From Calvatia gigantea (lineage: Eukaryota; Basidiomycota; Agaricomycetes; Agaricales; Lycoperdaceae): a stretch of 64,000 nucleotides of DNA. The position numbers and the translations under genes are program-made. Each line of letters opens with the position of its first letter. The stretch's first letter is position 1. Location of the stretch: assembly GCA_025093985.1 (NCBI GenBank), contig JACAAK010000014.1:1054001-1118000 (forward strand), read 5' to 3'. Below are positions 1-10,416 of this stretch, in pieces. The notes beneath the pieces are model-generated. The model saw only the letters and a list, made by a program, of their open reading frames with translations, searched no databases and was not told the DNA's origin.

Positions 1-2458
1 AAACTTTTTTCCGAACTACAATAAGTGACTCACCCTCGATTGGGACTCCATTTGTTGGGATTCTTGCTTCCACGAATGACCCTCACGGGATGTCTCGTCT
101 CAGTATTTCTCTGTTGAAAGCGAGATTGTGAGGATAAAATACGTCAAGGAGCGATAAAACGTACCCGGAGAGCACGGTTCGAAAAATGGTCAAAACTTTG
201 GTCTGCCTTCTGCGGTTCCGACTGCAAAACGTAAGGATGAGTCAGTATAGGTCACTTGAAGGGTGAACATGGAGGAATACGCACCCCTCCATAACGATTG
301 TCCTGCCCACCAGCTCCAGTATACCATCTGCATGTACCGTGAGTAAATGCACTACCGTAGTATCACGATCGACTCACATAACATCACCCTTATCAACATC
401 ATCCTCATACCCATCATTAACCACGATCGAATATGCTCCTTCATGTACATTTCCCACGATACCTTTCATAGTCGCCCGGTGGACTTTGGCGTCATAGCAG
501 GCTTTTCTGTACACAGCATCAAACCAGAATGTTAGTTATCACCGCATCGGGTATTTGTATCAGGCCAAGCCCTGTGAATACGCACCGGCTCGCAAAAATC
601 TCCCCGACGGGACACCTATCCGGGTGCCCATAATGGTCCGCAGCAGAGGCTTCAGTGGTGCTGAACCCTGTAGTTGTAAATGATGTTTTATTGTTCGTAG
701 AGCCAAGAACGTTGCCGTTATTAGTTGGGTTATTGGTGGTGCGATAGACTCCAAATGGGTCTTGTTGCATGAATTGTGCGCGTCTGGCATGAGGCAGTCG
801 GCGTGAATGAGTACTAAGCGTTAAACCCTTCTAGGAAAGTAGAGAGAACGTACAGGCGTTCCATGGCCATGATTTCAAAAGACGGAAAAGGTGTTACTTG
901 GGTGTGGTAAAGATTGCCGTTGGTTCACAAAGACGCTTCTCGTTTGCGATCGCGTTAGTCCCACGTGACGCGAACAGAACCAACCTCGATGTGTCGAGTC
1001 CGATTGCGAAAAAGAGAAAGGTGGGAAGAGCGAAGGAAGGTGAACGAGGAGGTTTTATAGCAAAATGCGATGAATGAGTCAGTGGATCCTTCGAAATATT
1101 TAAGGCTCTATCCGGCTAAGAACGCGGTTATTGCTTTGCAATTTGGATAGGATTAGGAACCGAAATGTCAAAGAGGTTAAGTGCATGACTAATCAAATTC
1201 CAGCCAAGCTCTCTCAGCAAAACGTGGCTGTGCCTCGAAAGCACCGCCCCGCTGTGGCACCGGGACTACGGTCCGGGAGATGGACATAGAACACTGGGGA
1301 AGGTAAGCTGCGACGATAAGTGTCGTCGGACTATCGGTGTAGTTTCCTGTGTGCACGATACCATTGAATTTACATCGCTATTCTTCAAACACAGCTCACT
1401 TGAACATCATAGGTGGAGACCTTCCTTCTATTCAGGAGCCCTCCAACCACGCAGGACAAAGGGCCCTTATGCGTTGACAAATAGCAAATTCGAGTCCAAC
1501 CATGGGTCATTGAATATTCGCAGGTCTACTTCCTGCCGAGATGTTCACCCACAACTCAATGAAACATTGAAAACCCGACTGCAATTACATTACTAACTGT
1601 AAATCTGGTGAATAATCTCTCCCCGACCACCGAAAGATGGTAATGGAAGAAAATTAGTAATCGTCGACATCACCCGTATCATAGCACGTTGTAAATCGGG
1701 CCAGGAGAGGACGTGTATCCATACGCCAGCCCAAGTGATTGCACAGCGATTCATCGATGGAAACCGTAAATTAAGCTCAATTATTCCACCGTACAACAGT
1801 GGGGCCGTGTATTAAGTAGTATCCAGGGAGCAAATCCAGTGCAAATTTTGGAACGTACAACTTCAGCATCCAGCACGTTAAATATTACGGAGCGCCCCAC
1901 CACAGACCTACGGACATGTCGGTTCGATACTGAAGAACATGAGGACGTGGTCGGGCCGTGATATGGGGTTTCCAGGAGAGGGTCATCGGTGGATCCGATA
2001 ATTAAGACCTTCTTAACGTGTTTTAGGCGCTTTGAGTGAAAGAAATCTACTGCATATTAGATCTAGGGCCACCCTCCAATCTCGAATCCCACCATGCGCC
2101 ATCGGGATTCCACTGCATTCCGGGACGGAGCGCTGAGCCTTTGTGGTAGCCGGATTAGGAACGTATGGAGTGAGCCCTCGCATTGGAGTTGAATCAAGGT
2201 TCATCCCGAGCTAGAATTTGGCTTCAAACGGTTTGCATGAGGTCTCTACTGTGGGAAAGGGGGGAAGAAGCTTGCACTAGCACCACATTATTTGCGTTGA
2301 GCTTTACTTATCAGAACTCCACGCATTGATGGCTTTCAAAATCTTGTTGTGCGTCATCGGTATCAATTGGGACGCCCATACCCCGCGGGGCAGGTAATGT
2401 AGGTACCAAACGGGCTTCCGGCGTGGTGGCCACGGTCCAGTTTAAAAAAACCTATGGG
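1..2458. other. Gene-free left flank
   Basis: I see no gene here. The open frames are short (under about 90 codons), lack recognisable motifs and do not join through plausible fungal introns. No tRNA with both A and B boxes, no tandem array and no LTR copy related to the neighbouring element was found. It may be intergenic DNA or very old decayed repeat sequence. Confidence 0.5.
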
Positions 2459-2462
2459 ACGG

Positions 2463-3172
2463 TGAAGAGATGAGGCGGCGGTTCAACGAAAATAGGGTGT
2501 GACTGCGTCCGTCAGTCACGAGGCTTCGAAACCAGGTCCAGGAAGGGAGAGACAGAGGCCGGGAACACAAGAGAACGAGGAGCGAGAGTGATGGCGTCGT
2601 TGAAGACAAGAGTTCAGAACGAGCGTGGACTGAGAGTCAACGAGAGAGCGACCGACAACGAGAGACAATGCTGAGAGAGTTCGGAGCGAGACTTCGAGAG
2701 CGAGAAAAGTGGGTATCCAATTACTAGGTGTCGAGCCTCTACTGGCTCGACTGTATTTATACTGTAGACAACTTGTCCGGTGTTCAATTTCTACGGTTAT
2801 CTACAAATACTGAATCTGTATAGCAAATGAGTTGAGTTAGTATAATGAAGGTTAGGCTAGGGAACTGTGGTAAAATGTTGAAATTTTTGAAACACAACGA
2901 GTGAATGTGCAACTACGGAGGCGAAGAGTCTGAATTAGAAAAAAAATGTCGGTAACGAGAAAGATGTGCAGTGAAATTTTATTAAAGTGGGTAGTGGTCT
3001 AAAACACGACGTATGGCAGGTGAAATGGACGGTTGTGTAATGAGCGAGGAACGAGCGGATCGGCGACGGATCGATGAATGGTCGGGGTGACGAAATCTTC
3101 GGAGGGCGGACTAATTAGTGTGAGATGCTTGTCGGGTGCTGTTCCGAAGGCAGCCGACATGCAATCTCCACA
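2463..3172 (-). repeat. 3' LTR of the gypsy element (left copy)
   Basis: This is a 710-bp long terminal repeat, the 3' LTR in element orientation, with ends TGAAGAGA...TCTCCACA on the plus strand. The pol stop codon (3174-3176) lies one base from its inner edge, so almost no non-coding space separates pol from the LTR. No convincing long polypurine tract is visible; the nearest candidate is the purine-poor stretch overlapping the end of pol. Confidence 0.95.
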
Positions 3173-3173
3173 C

Positions 3174-6100
3174 CTACTGGGGAGTTTTAATACTGACCTC
3201 CTGGTCAGTCGGGTGCGTAGGTGACGAAGCGAGAGCTGTGGATTGAGGTGACGGGATGGAGCGAGGGGTGGCGGTGGTCAATGACAAACCCAAGGGTTGG
3301 GGGACTACAGGCAGTTGAATGCCATGTATGACTCGGAGGGTGTTACGACCCATAGGTTCCGAGCACTGCCCCCAACTATCTACCGGTGGAAGGGCGCACC
3401 TTCGGGATACCTTGGTTTCTTGGTCTTTGAGTGTAGATAAGCGATGCGAGGAATGTCCGACGTTGATGGATACCAAGTTTGAAGACTTGTTTTCAGGGAG
3501 GGGTGGCTCGACATCGTAGGTGTGGTCATCGAGTTGATCAGGGGACGCGTCTGTGATCTTTGTGAGAGGTATGGCTCGGAGGTCTCGAGGGTGGTAAGGA
3601 ACAAGGCGGAAGGCAGCGAATCGGAGCTTGGAGATGGATCCGTCGAGTTCGGAGAGGATGTATGATCCTCCGGTTGTTCGTCGCAGCACGATCATAGGGC
3701 CGAAGTAGCGTGGCTTAGTTTTGCTGCCAACGTCATTGTCGTAGCGTGAATTTCGTACAAGAACGAGGGTGCCGGGATCGAAGTTGAAGTCGTGGATAGT
3801 GTTTTCAAACTTCTTGTTGAACTCGCGTATTGATGCATATCTGGCCTTGAGTACCATCTCCTTGACGTGTGCGAGGTCATGAGGCCGCTTTTGAAGCTGA
3901 ATCGCACGTTGAGCAATGAGGTCGGCAGTGGGGAGGGGTTTAGTGAGTTTCGGGGCGAGGTAGGTAGCTTCAGCGAGATCAAAAGGAAGGAGGGGTTCGA
4001 GGCCATGGGCGATGTAGTAGGGTGAATAGCCTGTGGATTTTTGGATAGAGATGCGTTCTGCCCAAAATACTGAGGGCGCGACTGTTGTCCAGCGACTTTC
4101 TTCCCCTTCTGCTGCCTTTACGAGTGCTTCGCGAACGTCAAAGTGTCTTCGTTCAACAGGACCATTTGCGCGGGAGTTGTAGGGTGAAATGCGGATATGG
4201 TTGATCTTGTATCGTGCTGAGAGGTATTCCGCGGCTTGTACGAAGGCTGGGCCGTTGTCTGTGACAATTTCCTCAATAGCTCCCCATCTGCATAGTATAT
4301 CTTCGAATATAAAGGTTCCGAGCGAGCGGGCGTTCTCGGCACGAAGCATCCTCCATTCTGGGTATGAGGAGAGTGAACAGCGGGCGTGAACGATGTAGCG
4401 GTAGCCGTTTGAGCGTGGCATGAACATGGTATCAATGTAGGCTTTGCGAAAGAGCGAGAGGGGTGTTGGGACAGTCGGGGGGATGTGGAAGTGGTGTGTG
4501 AGGCGCGTTTGACATTCGTGGCATGTCTTGATGAACCAGCGCACGTCACGGTCGAGATCTGGCCACCAGAAGCGTTCTAAAAGACGGATACGAGTGGTGA
4601 ATATGCCCTTATGCCCGAGTTCATCGTGTGCTTGCCGTATAAGCTCATATCTTCTCCCTTCCTCTATCACCAGTTTGTGCTTATTCCTATTATCCTTCTT
4701 CCATAGTTTTCCATCTCTAGCAAAGAATCCGGCCGCGATCCGCACAAAGCGCTTGAAGGTGTCTTCAGAGATGCCTTGTGGTCGTTTGAGGTCCTCGAGG
4801 AACGCGTGGACTTGTTGAAGTTCGAGATCACGTGTTTTGGCCTTTTCGGAGCGCGGGATTGTTGGGGTCAAAGGTAGGGGTGTGTCAGTGTTCGCGTTGG
4901 TGAGGATCTCGACAGGGGAGGTTGAGGGATTAGTGGTGGTTAGAGGAGGTCGTCCGAGTTGCTGTAGAGTGGCTTGTACTGGCCCAATTTCATTGAGGAA
5001 TTCGATTGCGAACGTATTGCAAGTTTCTGGCCACCAGGTATCGTCCTTGGTGATATAGCTGTGCTGCCGTACTGCGTGCTGGTTTTGCGCTGAGAGGGTG
5101 AAGGCGTTGGCAGAGTCAATCCATTCTTCATAGTCATCGTTGACCACTGGGTCTTCTGGTGCTCGAGGGCGTCGCGAGAGTCCGTCAGGGCCATGTTCTC
5201 GCCCGGGAATGTGTCGGAGGCGAAAGTCAAAGAGGAGGATGGCTGCGATCCATCGGTTCATTGCGGCGTTTGGCTGGATATCGGGGTTGTTAATCATTCC
5301 TTTGATGTACTTCGCGTCGACTTCCACAACTAAATCCTTCACTCCTATAATCCAAATCTTGACGTCCTTTAGTGCTCGGAATACACCAAATAACTCCAGC
5401 TTCGCTTGTGAGTATCGTGATTCGCGATCATTGAGTGTAATTGAGCCGAATCTTGAGGGATAGCGTTTGTTGTCATCGCCTTGTTGTGAGAGAATGTAGC
5501 CGACTGCGATATGGGAGGTGTCGACTGCGAGTATGACTTCGTTAGGGCTTGAGTAGTTGATAGCTCGAATAGCGGGTGAGTTTTGCGCAAGTGTCTTGAG
5601 TTCGTCCATAGCAGCTTGGTGTTCCTCCGTAAACTCGAATTCAACCTCTTTCTTTGTCAGGTGAACTAACGGCCTTGAGATAGCTGCGAAGTCCTTAATA
5701 AACATCCGGATGGTCCCTAACGTCCCAAGGAACCCCCTTATCTCCGTAACGTTCCTGCATGGTGGCCAGTCAACCACTTTCTGGATTCTGGCAGTATCTG
5801 GCAAGCGACCTTCATAAGTACAAAGGTGTCCGACGACGAGAGCGGATGGGGTGCAGAAGTGGGATTTCTTAGCTGAGAAGGTCCCGCCTGCGTGTTTGAT
5901 GCGTTGGAGGACTCGGTTGACGTTGTTAAGGTGTTCCCATACAAATCTTCGTATGTTGGGGTTTTCGGGGATCACTTCGAAGCCGTCCGCAGTTTCATAA
6001 CGAGTTTCAGGTCCCTTGACAGGTACGTCGTCAACGAAGGGCATGGTGATGTGAGGGATTTCGGGTTGGAGAAGGTGTGTGAGGTCGCCTTGTTGAATTT

Positions 6101-6953
6101 GCATGGAGTTGGTGTAACCCATCGGGATAGAGGTGAGGCGAAGGGTGCCGACCGGGCATTGGAATGTTGTGAGGTCTCTAGATTCAGGTGCTAGTGAGCG
6201 CTGATCAAATCCAACGAATAAGTCAAAAACGGCGTAGCATCCTCGTCCTCCAAATGACTCTGCGTAGTGTTCCACAGTAGGCGGCAGTCCACTGTCCTTA
6301 ATCGTGATGGCATTGAGCGGCTGTAAGTCGTGTACGAGCCGTAGTGATTTCCCATCCTTCTTGAGTACGCAAAACCATCGTGATCGGTAGGAGGAGTTGG
6401 ATGGTTCATAAACGCCAGCTGCAATCTTCGCTTTGATGATTTCGACGACTTGGTGGTAGATTCCTGGTGGTATTGGTATATTCTTGCATACCCAGGGAAC
6501 GTGTTCGATGGTGGGGATAGTGACAGGGTCGAAATATTCATCTGAGAACTTTCCCTTCTCCTCCTCGGACCATGCGAAGGCAAGTTCTTGCGCCTTGATA
6601 AGGTGATGTACAAGCTTTTCCTCCTCGTCTGATAAGAAATTCTCTTTGTTAACCTGCATAGCCTCTTTGCGTTCTAGAGTGTAGCGTAAGCTTGGTGTGA
6701 AGTCGGGAGGATGAGTAGGGAGCTTAGGCATGTTTTCTAATGGGTCACAGGGAATTCGTCGCACAATGCGAAAATTTTCGGGAAGGGTGGTTGCGACTGG
6801 TCGTATTCGGTTCGCGACTTTCTTGTAGGCGAGACTTGAAGCTTCGATATGTTGCACATAATTTATGATATTAGGGAAGGAGATATCGTATATTTCTTGA
6901 GGATTGTTGATAGGGGAGAATGACGAGGAAGTGAAAGCGAGCGGAGAGATCAT
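3174..6953 (-). CDS. Pol polyprotein: reverse transcriptase, RNase H, integrase
   Basis: This 1,259-codon frame (from its first ATG) makes the enzymes that copy element RNA into DNA and insert it. Reverse transcriptase spans about residues 160-400, with LRLVHDLQPLN and a catalytic FVDD box near residue 308. RNase H lies at about 470-595 and ends at HIPGREHGPDGLSRRP. The integrase zinc domain (H-x4-H...C-x2-C) is at about 778-814 and its D,D-35-E core at about 841-931 (YIDTMF, VTDNGPAF, PVERRHF). The frame stays open upstream of the ATG, without a stop, back across the gag stop at 7040-7042. It is therefore probably expressed as a fusion by -1 frameshifting rather than from its own ATG. No internal stops or shifts are seen. 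Confidence 0.93.
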   Translation of the reverse strand: MISPLAFTSSSFSPINNPQEIYDISFPNIINYVQHIEASSLAYKKVANRIRPVATTLPENFRIVRRIPCDPLENMPKLPTHPPDFTPSLRYTLERKEAMQVNKENFLSDEEEKLVHHLIKAQELAFAWSEEEKGKFSDEYFDPVTIPTIEHVPWVCKNIPIPPGIYHQVVEIIKAKIAAGVYEPSNSSYRSRWFCVLKKDGKSLRLVHDLQPLNAITIKDSGLPPTVEHYAESFGGRGCYAVFDLFVGFDQRSLAPESRDLTTFQCPVGTLRLTSIPMGYTNSMQIQQGDLTHLLQPEIPHITMPFVDDVPVKGPETRYETADGFEVIPENPNIRRFVWEHLNNVNRVLQRIKHAGGTFSAKKSHFCTPSALVVGHLCTYEGRLPDTARIQKVVDWPPCRNVTEIRGFLGTLGTIRMFIKDFAAISRPLVHLTKKEVEFEFTEEHQAAMDELKTLAQNSPAIRAINYSSPNEVILAVDTSHIAVGYILSQQGDDNKRYPSRFGSITLNDRESRYSQAKLELFGVFRALKDVKIWIIGVKDLVVEVDAKYIKGMINNPDIQPNAAMNRWIAAILLFDFRLRHIPGREHGPDGLSRRPRAPEDPVVNDDYEEWIDSANAFTLSAQNQHAVRQHSYITKDDTWWPETCNTFAIEFLNEIGPVQATLQQLGRPPLTTTNPSTSPVEILTNANTDTPLPLTPTIPRSEKAKTRDLELQQVHAFLEDLKRPQGISEDTFKRFVRIAAGFFARDGKLWKKDNRNKHKLVIEEGRRYELIRQAHDELGHKGIFTTRIRLLERFWWPDLDRDVRWFIKTCHECQTRLTHHFHIPPTVPTPLSLFRKAYIDTMFMPRSNGYRYIVHARCSLSSYPEWRMLRAENARSLGTFIFEDILCRWGAIEEIVTDNGPAFVQAAEYLSARYKINHIRISPYNSRANGPVERRHFDVREALVKAAEGEESRWTTVAPSVFWAERISIQKSTGYSPYYIAHGLEPLLPFDLAEATYLAPKLTKPLPTADLIAQRAIQLQKRPHDLAHVKEMVLKARYASIREFNKKFENTIHDFNFDPGTLVLVRNSRYDNDVGSKTKPRYFGPMIVLRRTTGGSYILSELDGSISKLRFAAFRLVPYHPRDLRAIPLTKITDASPDQLDDHTYDVEPPLPENKSSNLVSINVGHSSHRLSTLKDQETKVSRRCALPPVDSWGQCSEPMGRNTLRVIHGIQLPVVPQPLGLSLTTATPRSIPSPQSTALASSPTHPTDQEVSIKTPQ

Positions 6954-7039
6954 GTAACAGGATAGTGTGTCGACAGATAAGGAAGGTGGATCATGTGACG
7001 TGGAATCTCCTCGACTGATAGCGGCCGAATCATCGATAT

Positions 7040-9496
7040 TTAAAAACCCGAGCTGGGCTGTTGGGGGTGGCGGATGCGCGGTTTTGTTGGTATAGTGAAT
7101 GTGTCGTGAGTGTTGGGATCAACGAGTGTGAGGTGCGAGTCGCCATTGGTGTAGTGGTGTGTTCGGGCTTCAGTAAGTGTAAGGAATGGACGGCCGAGCA
7201 GCATTTCGTATGACGCGTTTTCAACAACTTGGACTTGTAGGTAGAATGTGCTTCGACCAATGCGAGCTGGGAGGTCTCGAAGAAGGCCTAGCGTGGAGTC
7301 CTTGGATGAATTAGCAGCTTCCATGACCATAGTTTGAGTGGAAAGGAGAGGGAACGTAAGCTTTTCCCAAATGTCCCTTCTAATCGCCGTAATCTGAGAT
7401 CCCTCGTCAAGTATAGCATCGACCGTGAGCTTCCCATTGAGCTCTAAGGGTATCGTTCGTAGTTCTTCGACTTGGTTGGCTACTATGATAGAGCCAGGTA
7501 GGGATTGCTGGTGGAGGAACGAGGAATGGGAAATGTCAATGTCATCAGAATGTGCTTCCTCATAAGCTGAAATGGTTGCTGTGGGTCCAGTGGGTATACG
7601 TCGTGTAGTAAGCTGGTCTTTGATGTACTTTCGTGCTTCGGGTGCGGCGGAGTAGAATTCTCGGAGTGTTATCGAAAACGGGGTATCGAGGCTACGTTGT
7701 ATGACGTTCTGATTCAGATTAGGGTCTTCTATGGGTGTCGAGTAACGATATTGCGGCTGGTTCATGGTCGATGGTACAGGTGTAGTGTTGGTCGCAGCGT
7801 GTTTCGGGGTAGACATGGTTGGGTTGGCTGGAGTTGGAAATTGATCCGCTTGTGTTCCGGGGCTCGGCTTCGGCTTGTTTGATGATTGGTTGGTGGCCCT
7901 CGGAGCACTTTGAGCCTTGGCAGCACCTTTGTTGCGGTTCTGGATCTCTTCCTTGCGTTTAAGTGCCGCCATCGTGACCGTATTGAGTATTTGTAGTTCC
8001 TGCTCTTCTTGTGTAGTGGCGTTGAAGTGTGAGGATATGTGGGAGGGTATGGGCAGTTGTGGTGTTTGTGAGGGAGCAGGTACGGCTTCAAGGATATTGG
8101 TTTGGACTATAGGAGGGGGTGCTGAGCGAGAGCGGTGCCAGTTGTCAATACGTTCCTTGATGTTCTGTCCTGGTGCGATTCGTGGAGTAACTAAGGTGCC
8201 ATCTGGGAGGCAGATGCGATTGGTGTGATCTCGGATGCATAGGCCTTGTTGGATATACTTTGAAAGCTCTTGACATGATCGCAGGTAGTGGTCCAAGTTC
8301 GAGCAGAATTTGCAATCGGGTGGTGGCGGGCGTTGGTACGAGTTATAATTAGGGACTGGTGATGGGCCTTGGGCTGAGTGTCCGAGTTTTCCGGCTAGCT
8401 TGTTGAGGAAGGTATCAGATACGAGGAAGTGTTCAATGGACGACATGTCAAATGTTTCCCGAGGTGGTTGTGGAGCAGGTGCAGTCGGATATGAGGGCGC
8501 CGTGTGAGTTGAAAACGAGGGAAGGGCTAGAGGAGCTCCACCGTTGTCGCTGTTGAGTAAGAACCTTGCCGCACGTTCAATATCTGACATTGGCCATGTG
8601 TCGTCGAGTGGGTGGAGAGGGTCACTGAGGCGGAGTTGAATGCGAACTTGGTTGCGGAAATCTACGTGGAGTCCTGACAGGAATCGCTTGCTCTGTTCTC
8701 GTCGTGATATGACTCCTCGAGCCAGTAGCCAGTCAGATTTAGTTACGAATTGGCGGTAGTACTCGCCGAATTGGAAGCGGTCTCTCATCGGGATCACAGC
8801 TTGGTTCTCAGCTATGATTTCTAGGTCTGTAATTGTGTATCGGTGTTCATCTTCAGCTCCAGGGTAGTACGAGATAATCTTGTTTTTAAACAGATTCCAG
8901 TCTCCTTGTGCGTTTACAGCTGGTCCTCTCCAAATTTCTTCATCTCGGCTGTCTAGATATCGCAGAGTGTGGGTTATCAGGTCCTGAGGTGCAACGTTGC
9001 ATTCGCGTCCTAGGATTTCGATCTCGTCAAAAAAACGTTTGAGGGATCGAGGCTGTCCGTCGAAACGAGGTGCCGATCGGTCGTAGGTGCTGGGCATGTA
9101 GCGGACAGGAGCTGGTGGGGGAGGAGCCTGGTAGTAGCGTCTCGGTGGTGAAGGGGATCGGGCACGTCGAGTTGGGTAGGCATCCCATCGTGCTGGGTTC
9201 AGAGAAGGGCGAGCATGGCCGCCATGCCACGGTGGTGTTGGAGGACGCTGGTGTAATCCGGGTGGAGCTTGTGGTTGCAGCGGTCCTGGATGTGCATTGC
9301 CCTGGTTGTAGGCTGGCGGTTGTTGCTGTTGTCGTGGAGGTGTTGGAGGACGGGGGTGATCGGGACGTGGTGCTAGTGGTCGGTTGCTGGGTCCAGCTTC
9401 ATTTTGAGGTGGGGATATGGGTCCTTGGGAAACGACGCCAGCATAGACATCACCGTCACGAGCAAAGTCGAGTCGAAAGGGTTCCTGTGAGGCCAT
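7040..9496 (-). CDS. Gag-protease polyprotein of gypsy element
   Basis: This 818-residue frame encodes the capsid and nucleocapsid proteins and an aspartic protease that builds and matures the intracellular particle. The N-terminal ~120 residues are rich in Pro and Arg. A retrotransposon Gag domain follows at about residues 130-300. One CCHC zinc knuckle (C-x2-C-x4-H-x4-C) lies near residues 394-407. A retropepsin-like fold sits near residues 690-780, with an ILDEGS active-site motif and a downstream LLGRPF strand. The catalytic triplet is DEG rather than the usual DTG or DSG. The frame ends in TAA directly after a G GGT TTT slippery heptamer, and pol is open in the -1 frame. Most ribosomes should therefore make Gag-protease and a minority Gag-protease-Pol. 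Confidence 0.9.
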   Translation of the reverse strand: MASQEPFRLDFARDGDVYAGVVSQGPISPPQNEAGPSNRPLAPRPDHPRPPTPPRQQQQPPAYNQGNAHPGPLQPQAPPGLHQRPPTPPWHGGHARPSLNPARWDAYPTRRARSPSPPRRYYQAPPPPAPVRYMPSTYDRSAPRFDGQPRSLKRFFDEIEILGRECNVAPQDLITHTLRYLDSRDEEIWRGPAVNAQGDWNLFKNKIISYYPGAEDEHRYTITDLEIIAENQAVIPMRDRFQFGEYYRQFVTKSDWLLARGVISRREQSKRFLSGLHVDFRNQVRIQLRLSDPLHPLDDTWPMSDIERAARFLLNSDNGGAPLALPSFSTHTAPSYPTAPAPQPPRETFDMSSIEHFLVSDTFLNKLAGKLGHSAQGPSPVPNYNSYQRPPPPDCKFCSNLDHYLRSCQELSKYIQQGLCIRDHTNRICLPDGTLVTPRIAPGQNIKERIDNWHRSRSAPPPIVQTNILEAVPAPSQTPQLPIPSHISSHFNATTQEEQELQILNTVTMAALKRKEEIQNRNKGAAKAQSAPRATNQSSNKPKPSPGTQADQFPTPANPTMSTPKHAATNTTPVPSTMNQPQYRYSTPIEDPNLNQNVIQRSLDTPFSITLREFYSAAPEARKYIKDQLTTRRIPTGPTATISAYEEAHSDDIDISHSSFLHQQSLPGSIIVANQVEELRTIPLELNGKLTVDAILDEGSQITAIRRDIWEKLTFPLLSTQTMVMEAANSSKDSTLGLLRDLPARIGRSTFYLQVQVVENASYEMLLGRPFLTLTEARTHHYTNGDSHLTLVDPNTHDTFTIPTKPRIRHPQQPSSGF
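7043..7049 (-). promoter_or_regulatory. -1 programmed ribosomal frameshift heptamer
   Basis: On the minus strand the heptamer G GGT TTT sits in the correct X XXY YYZ phase of gag and is followed at once by the gag TAA stop. Slipping back one base gives ...TTT TTA AAT ATC, which enters the pol frame with no stop before the pol domains. G GGU UUN sites of this kind direct -1 frameshifting elsewhere (yeast L-A virus uses G GGU UUA). I could not establish a downstream pseudoknot by eye. Confidence 0.72.
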
Positions 9497-9682
9497 GGAT
9501 GATGTAAGCCGGCTCCAGTGCAGGGATATATCAGAATTTGATCCGGTATTAGATGGTGCAAACGAAAAGAATTCTTCTACGGTTGCGATTGTATCGTTGG
9601 ATAGGTTATTCGGGTTATGGAGTGAGAAGGTGACCTCGTGAGCGAGGTTCCGTGGAATCCTGGATAATAAGTGGTTTGAAGC

Positions 9683-9700
9683 CCCTCGCGGTGGGCTCCA
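9683..9700 (-). other. Candidate tRNA primer-binding site
   Basis: On the minus strand, two bases after the 5' LTR, the sequence begins TGGAGCCCACCGCGAGGG. TGG is the complement of a tRNA CCA tail and is the expected start of a primer-binding site. I cannot assign the tRNA; matching the complement against the host tRNA set would settle it. Confidence 0.55.
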
Positions 9701-9702
9701 GT

Positions 9703-10412
9703 TGAAGAGATGAGGCGGCGGTTCAACGAAAATAGGGTGTGACTGCGTCCGTCAGTCACGAGGCTTCGAAACCAGGTCCAGGAAGGGAGAGACAGAGGCC
9801 GGGAACACAAGAGAACGAGGAGCGAGAGTGATGGCGTCGTTGAAGACAAGAGTTCAGAACGAGCGTGGACTGAGAGTCAACGAGAGAGCGACCGACAACG
9901 AGAGACAATGCTGAGAGAGTTCGGAGCGAGACTTCGAGAGCGAGAAAAGTGGGTATCCAATTACTAGGTGTCGAGCCTCTACTGGCTCGACTGTATTTAT
10001 ACTGTAGACAACTTGTCCGGTGTTCAATTTCTACGGTTATCTACAAATACTGAATCTGTATAGCAAATGAGTTGAGTTAGTATAATGAAGGTTAGGCTAG
10101 GGAACTGTGGTAAAATGTTGAAATTTTTGAAACACAACGAGTGAATGTGCAACTACGGAGGCGAAGAGTCTGAATTAGAAAAAAAATGTCGGTAACGAGA
10201 AAGATGTGCAGTGAAATTTTATTAAAGTGGGTAGTGGTCTAAAACACGACGTATGGCAGGTGAAATGGACGGTTGTGTAATGAGCGAGGAACGAGCGGAT
10301 CGGCGACGGATCGATGAATGGTCGGGGTGACGAAATCTTCGGAGGGCGGACTAATTAGTGTGAGATGCTTGTCGGGTGCTGTTCCGAAGGCAGCCGACAT
10401 GCAATCTCCACA
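9703..10412 (-). repeat. 5' LTR of the gypsy element (right copy)
   Basis: This is a 710-bp long terminal repeat, the promoter-bearing 5' LTR in element orientation. It matches 2463-3172 at every position I compared. It is followed on the plus strand by ACGG, the second copy of the target-site duplication. Confidence 0.95.
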
Positions 10413-10416
10413 ACGG

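Larger units (their letters stand above)
2463..10412 (-). mobile_element. Full-length Ty3/gypsy LTR retrotransposon
   Basis: This is a 7,950-bp element read from the minus strand. It is bounded by two 710-bp direct repeats (TG...CA ends) that lie exactly 7,240 bp apart; I found no difference between them by eye. ACGG precedes the left repeat (2459-2462) and follows the right one (10413-10416), a 4-bp target-site duplication. The interior holds a gag-protease frame and a polymerase frame in the order protease, reverse transcriptase, RNase H, integrase, which is the Ty3/gypsy (Metaviridae) order. Neither frame is broken, and the LTR identity points to a very recent insertion that may still be active. 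I see no chromodomain after the integrase core. The primer-binding site lies 2 nt inside the element's 5' LTR. Confidence 0.96.

Noticed and set aside
4118..4549. Overlapping open frames on other frames of the pol region
   Set aside because: They are shadows of the pol frame, which carries all recognised enzyme motifs.
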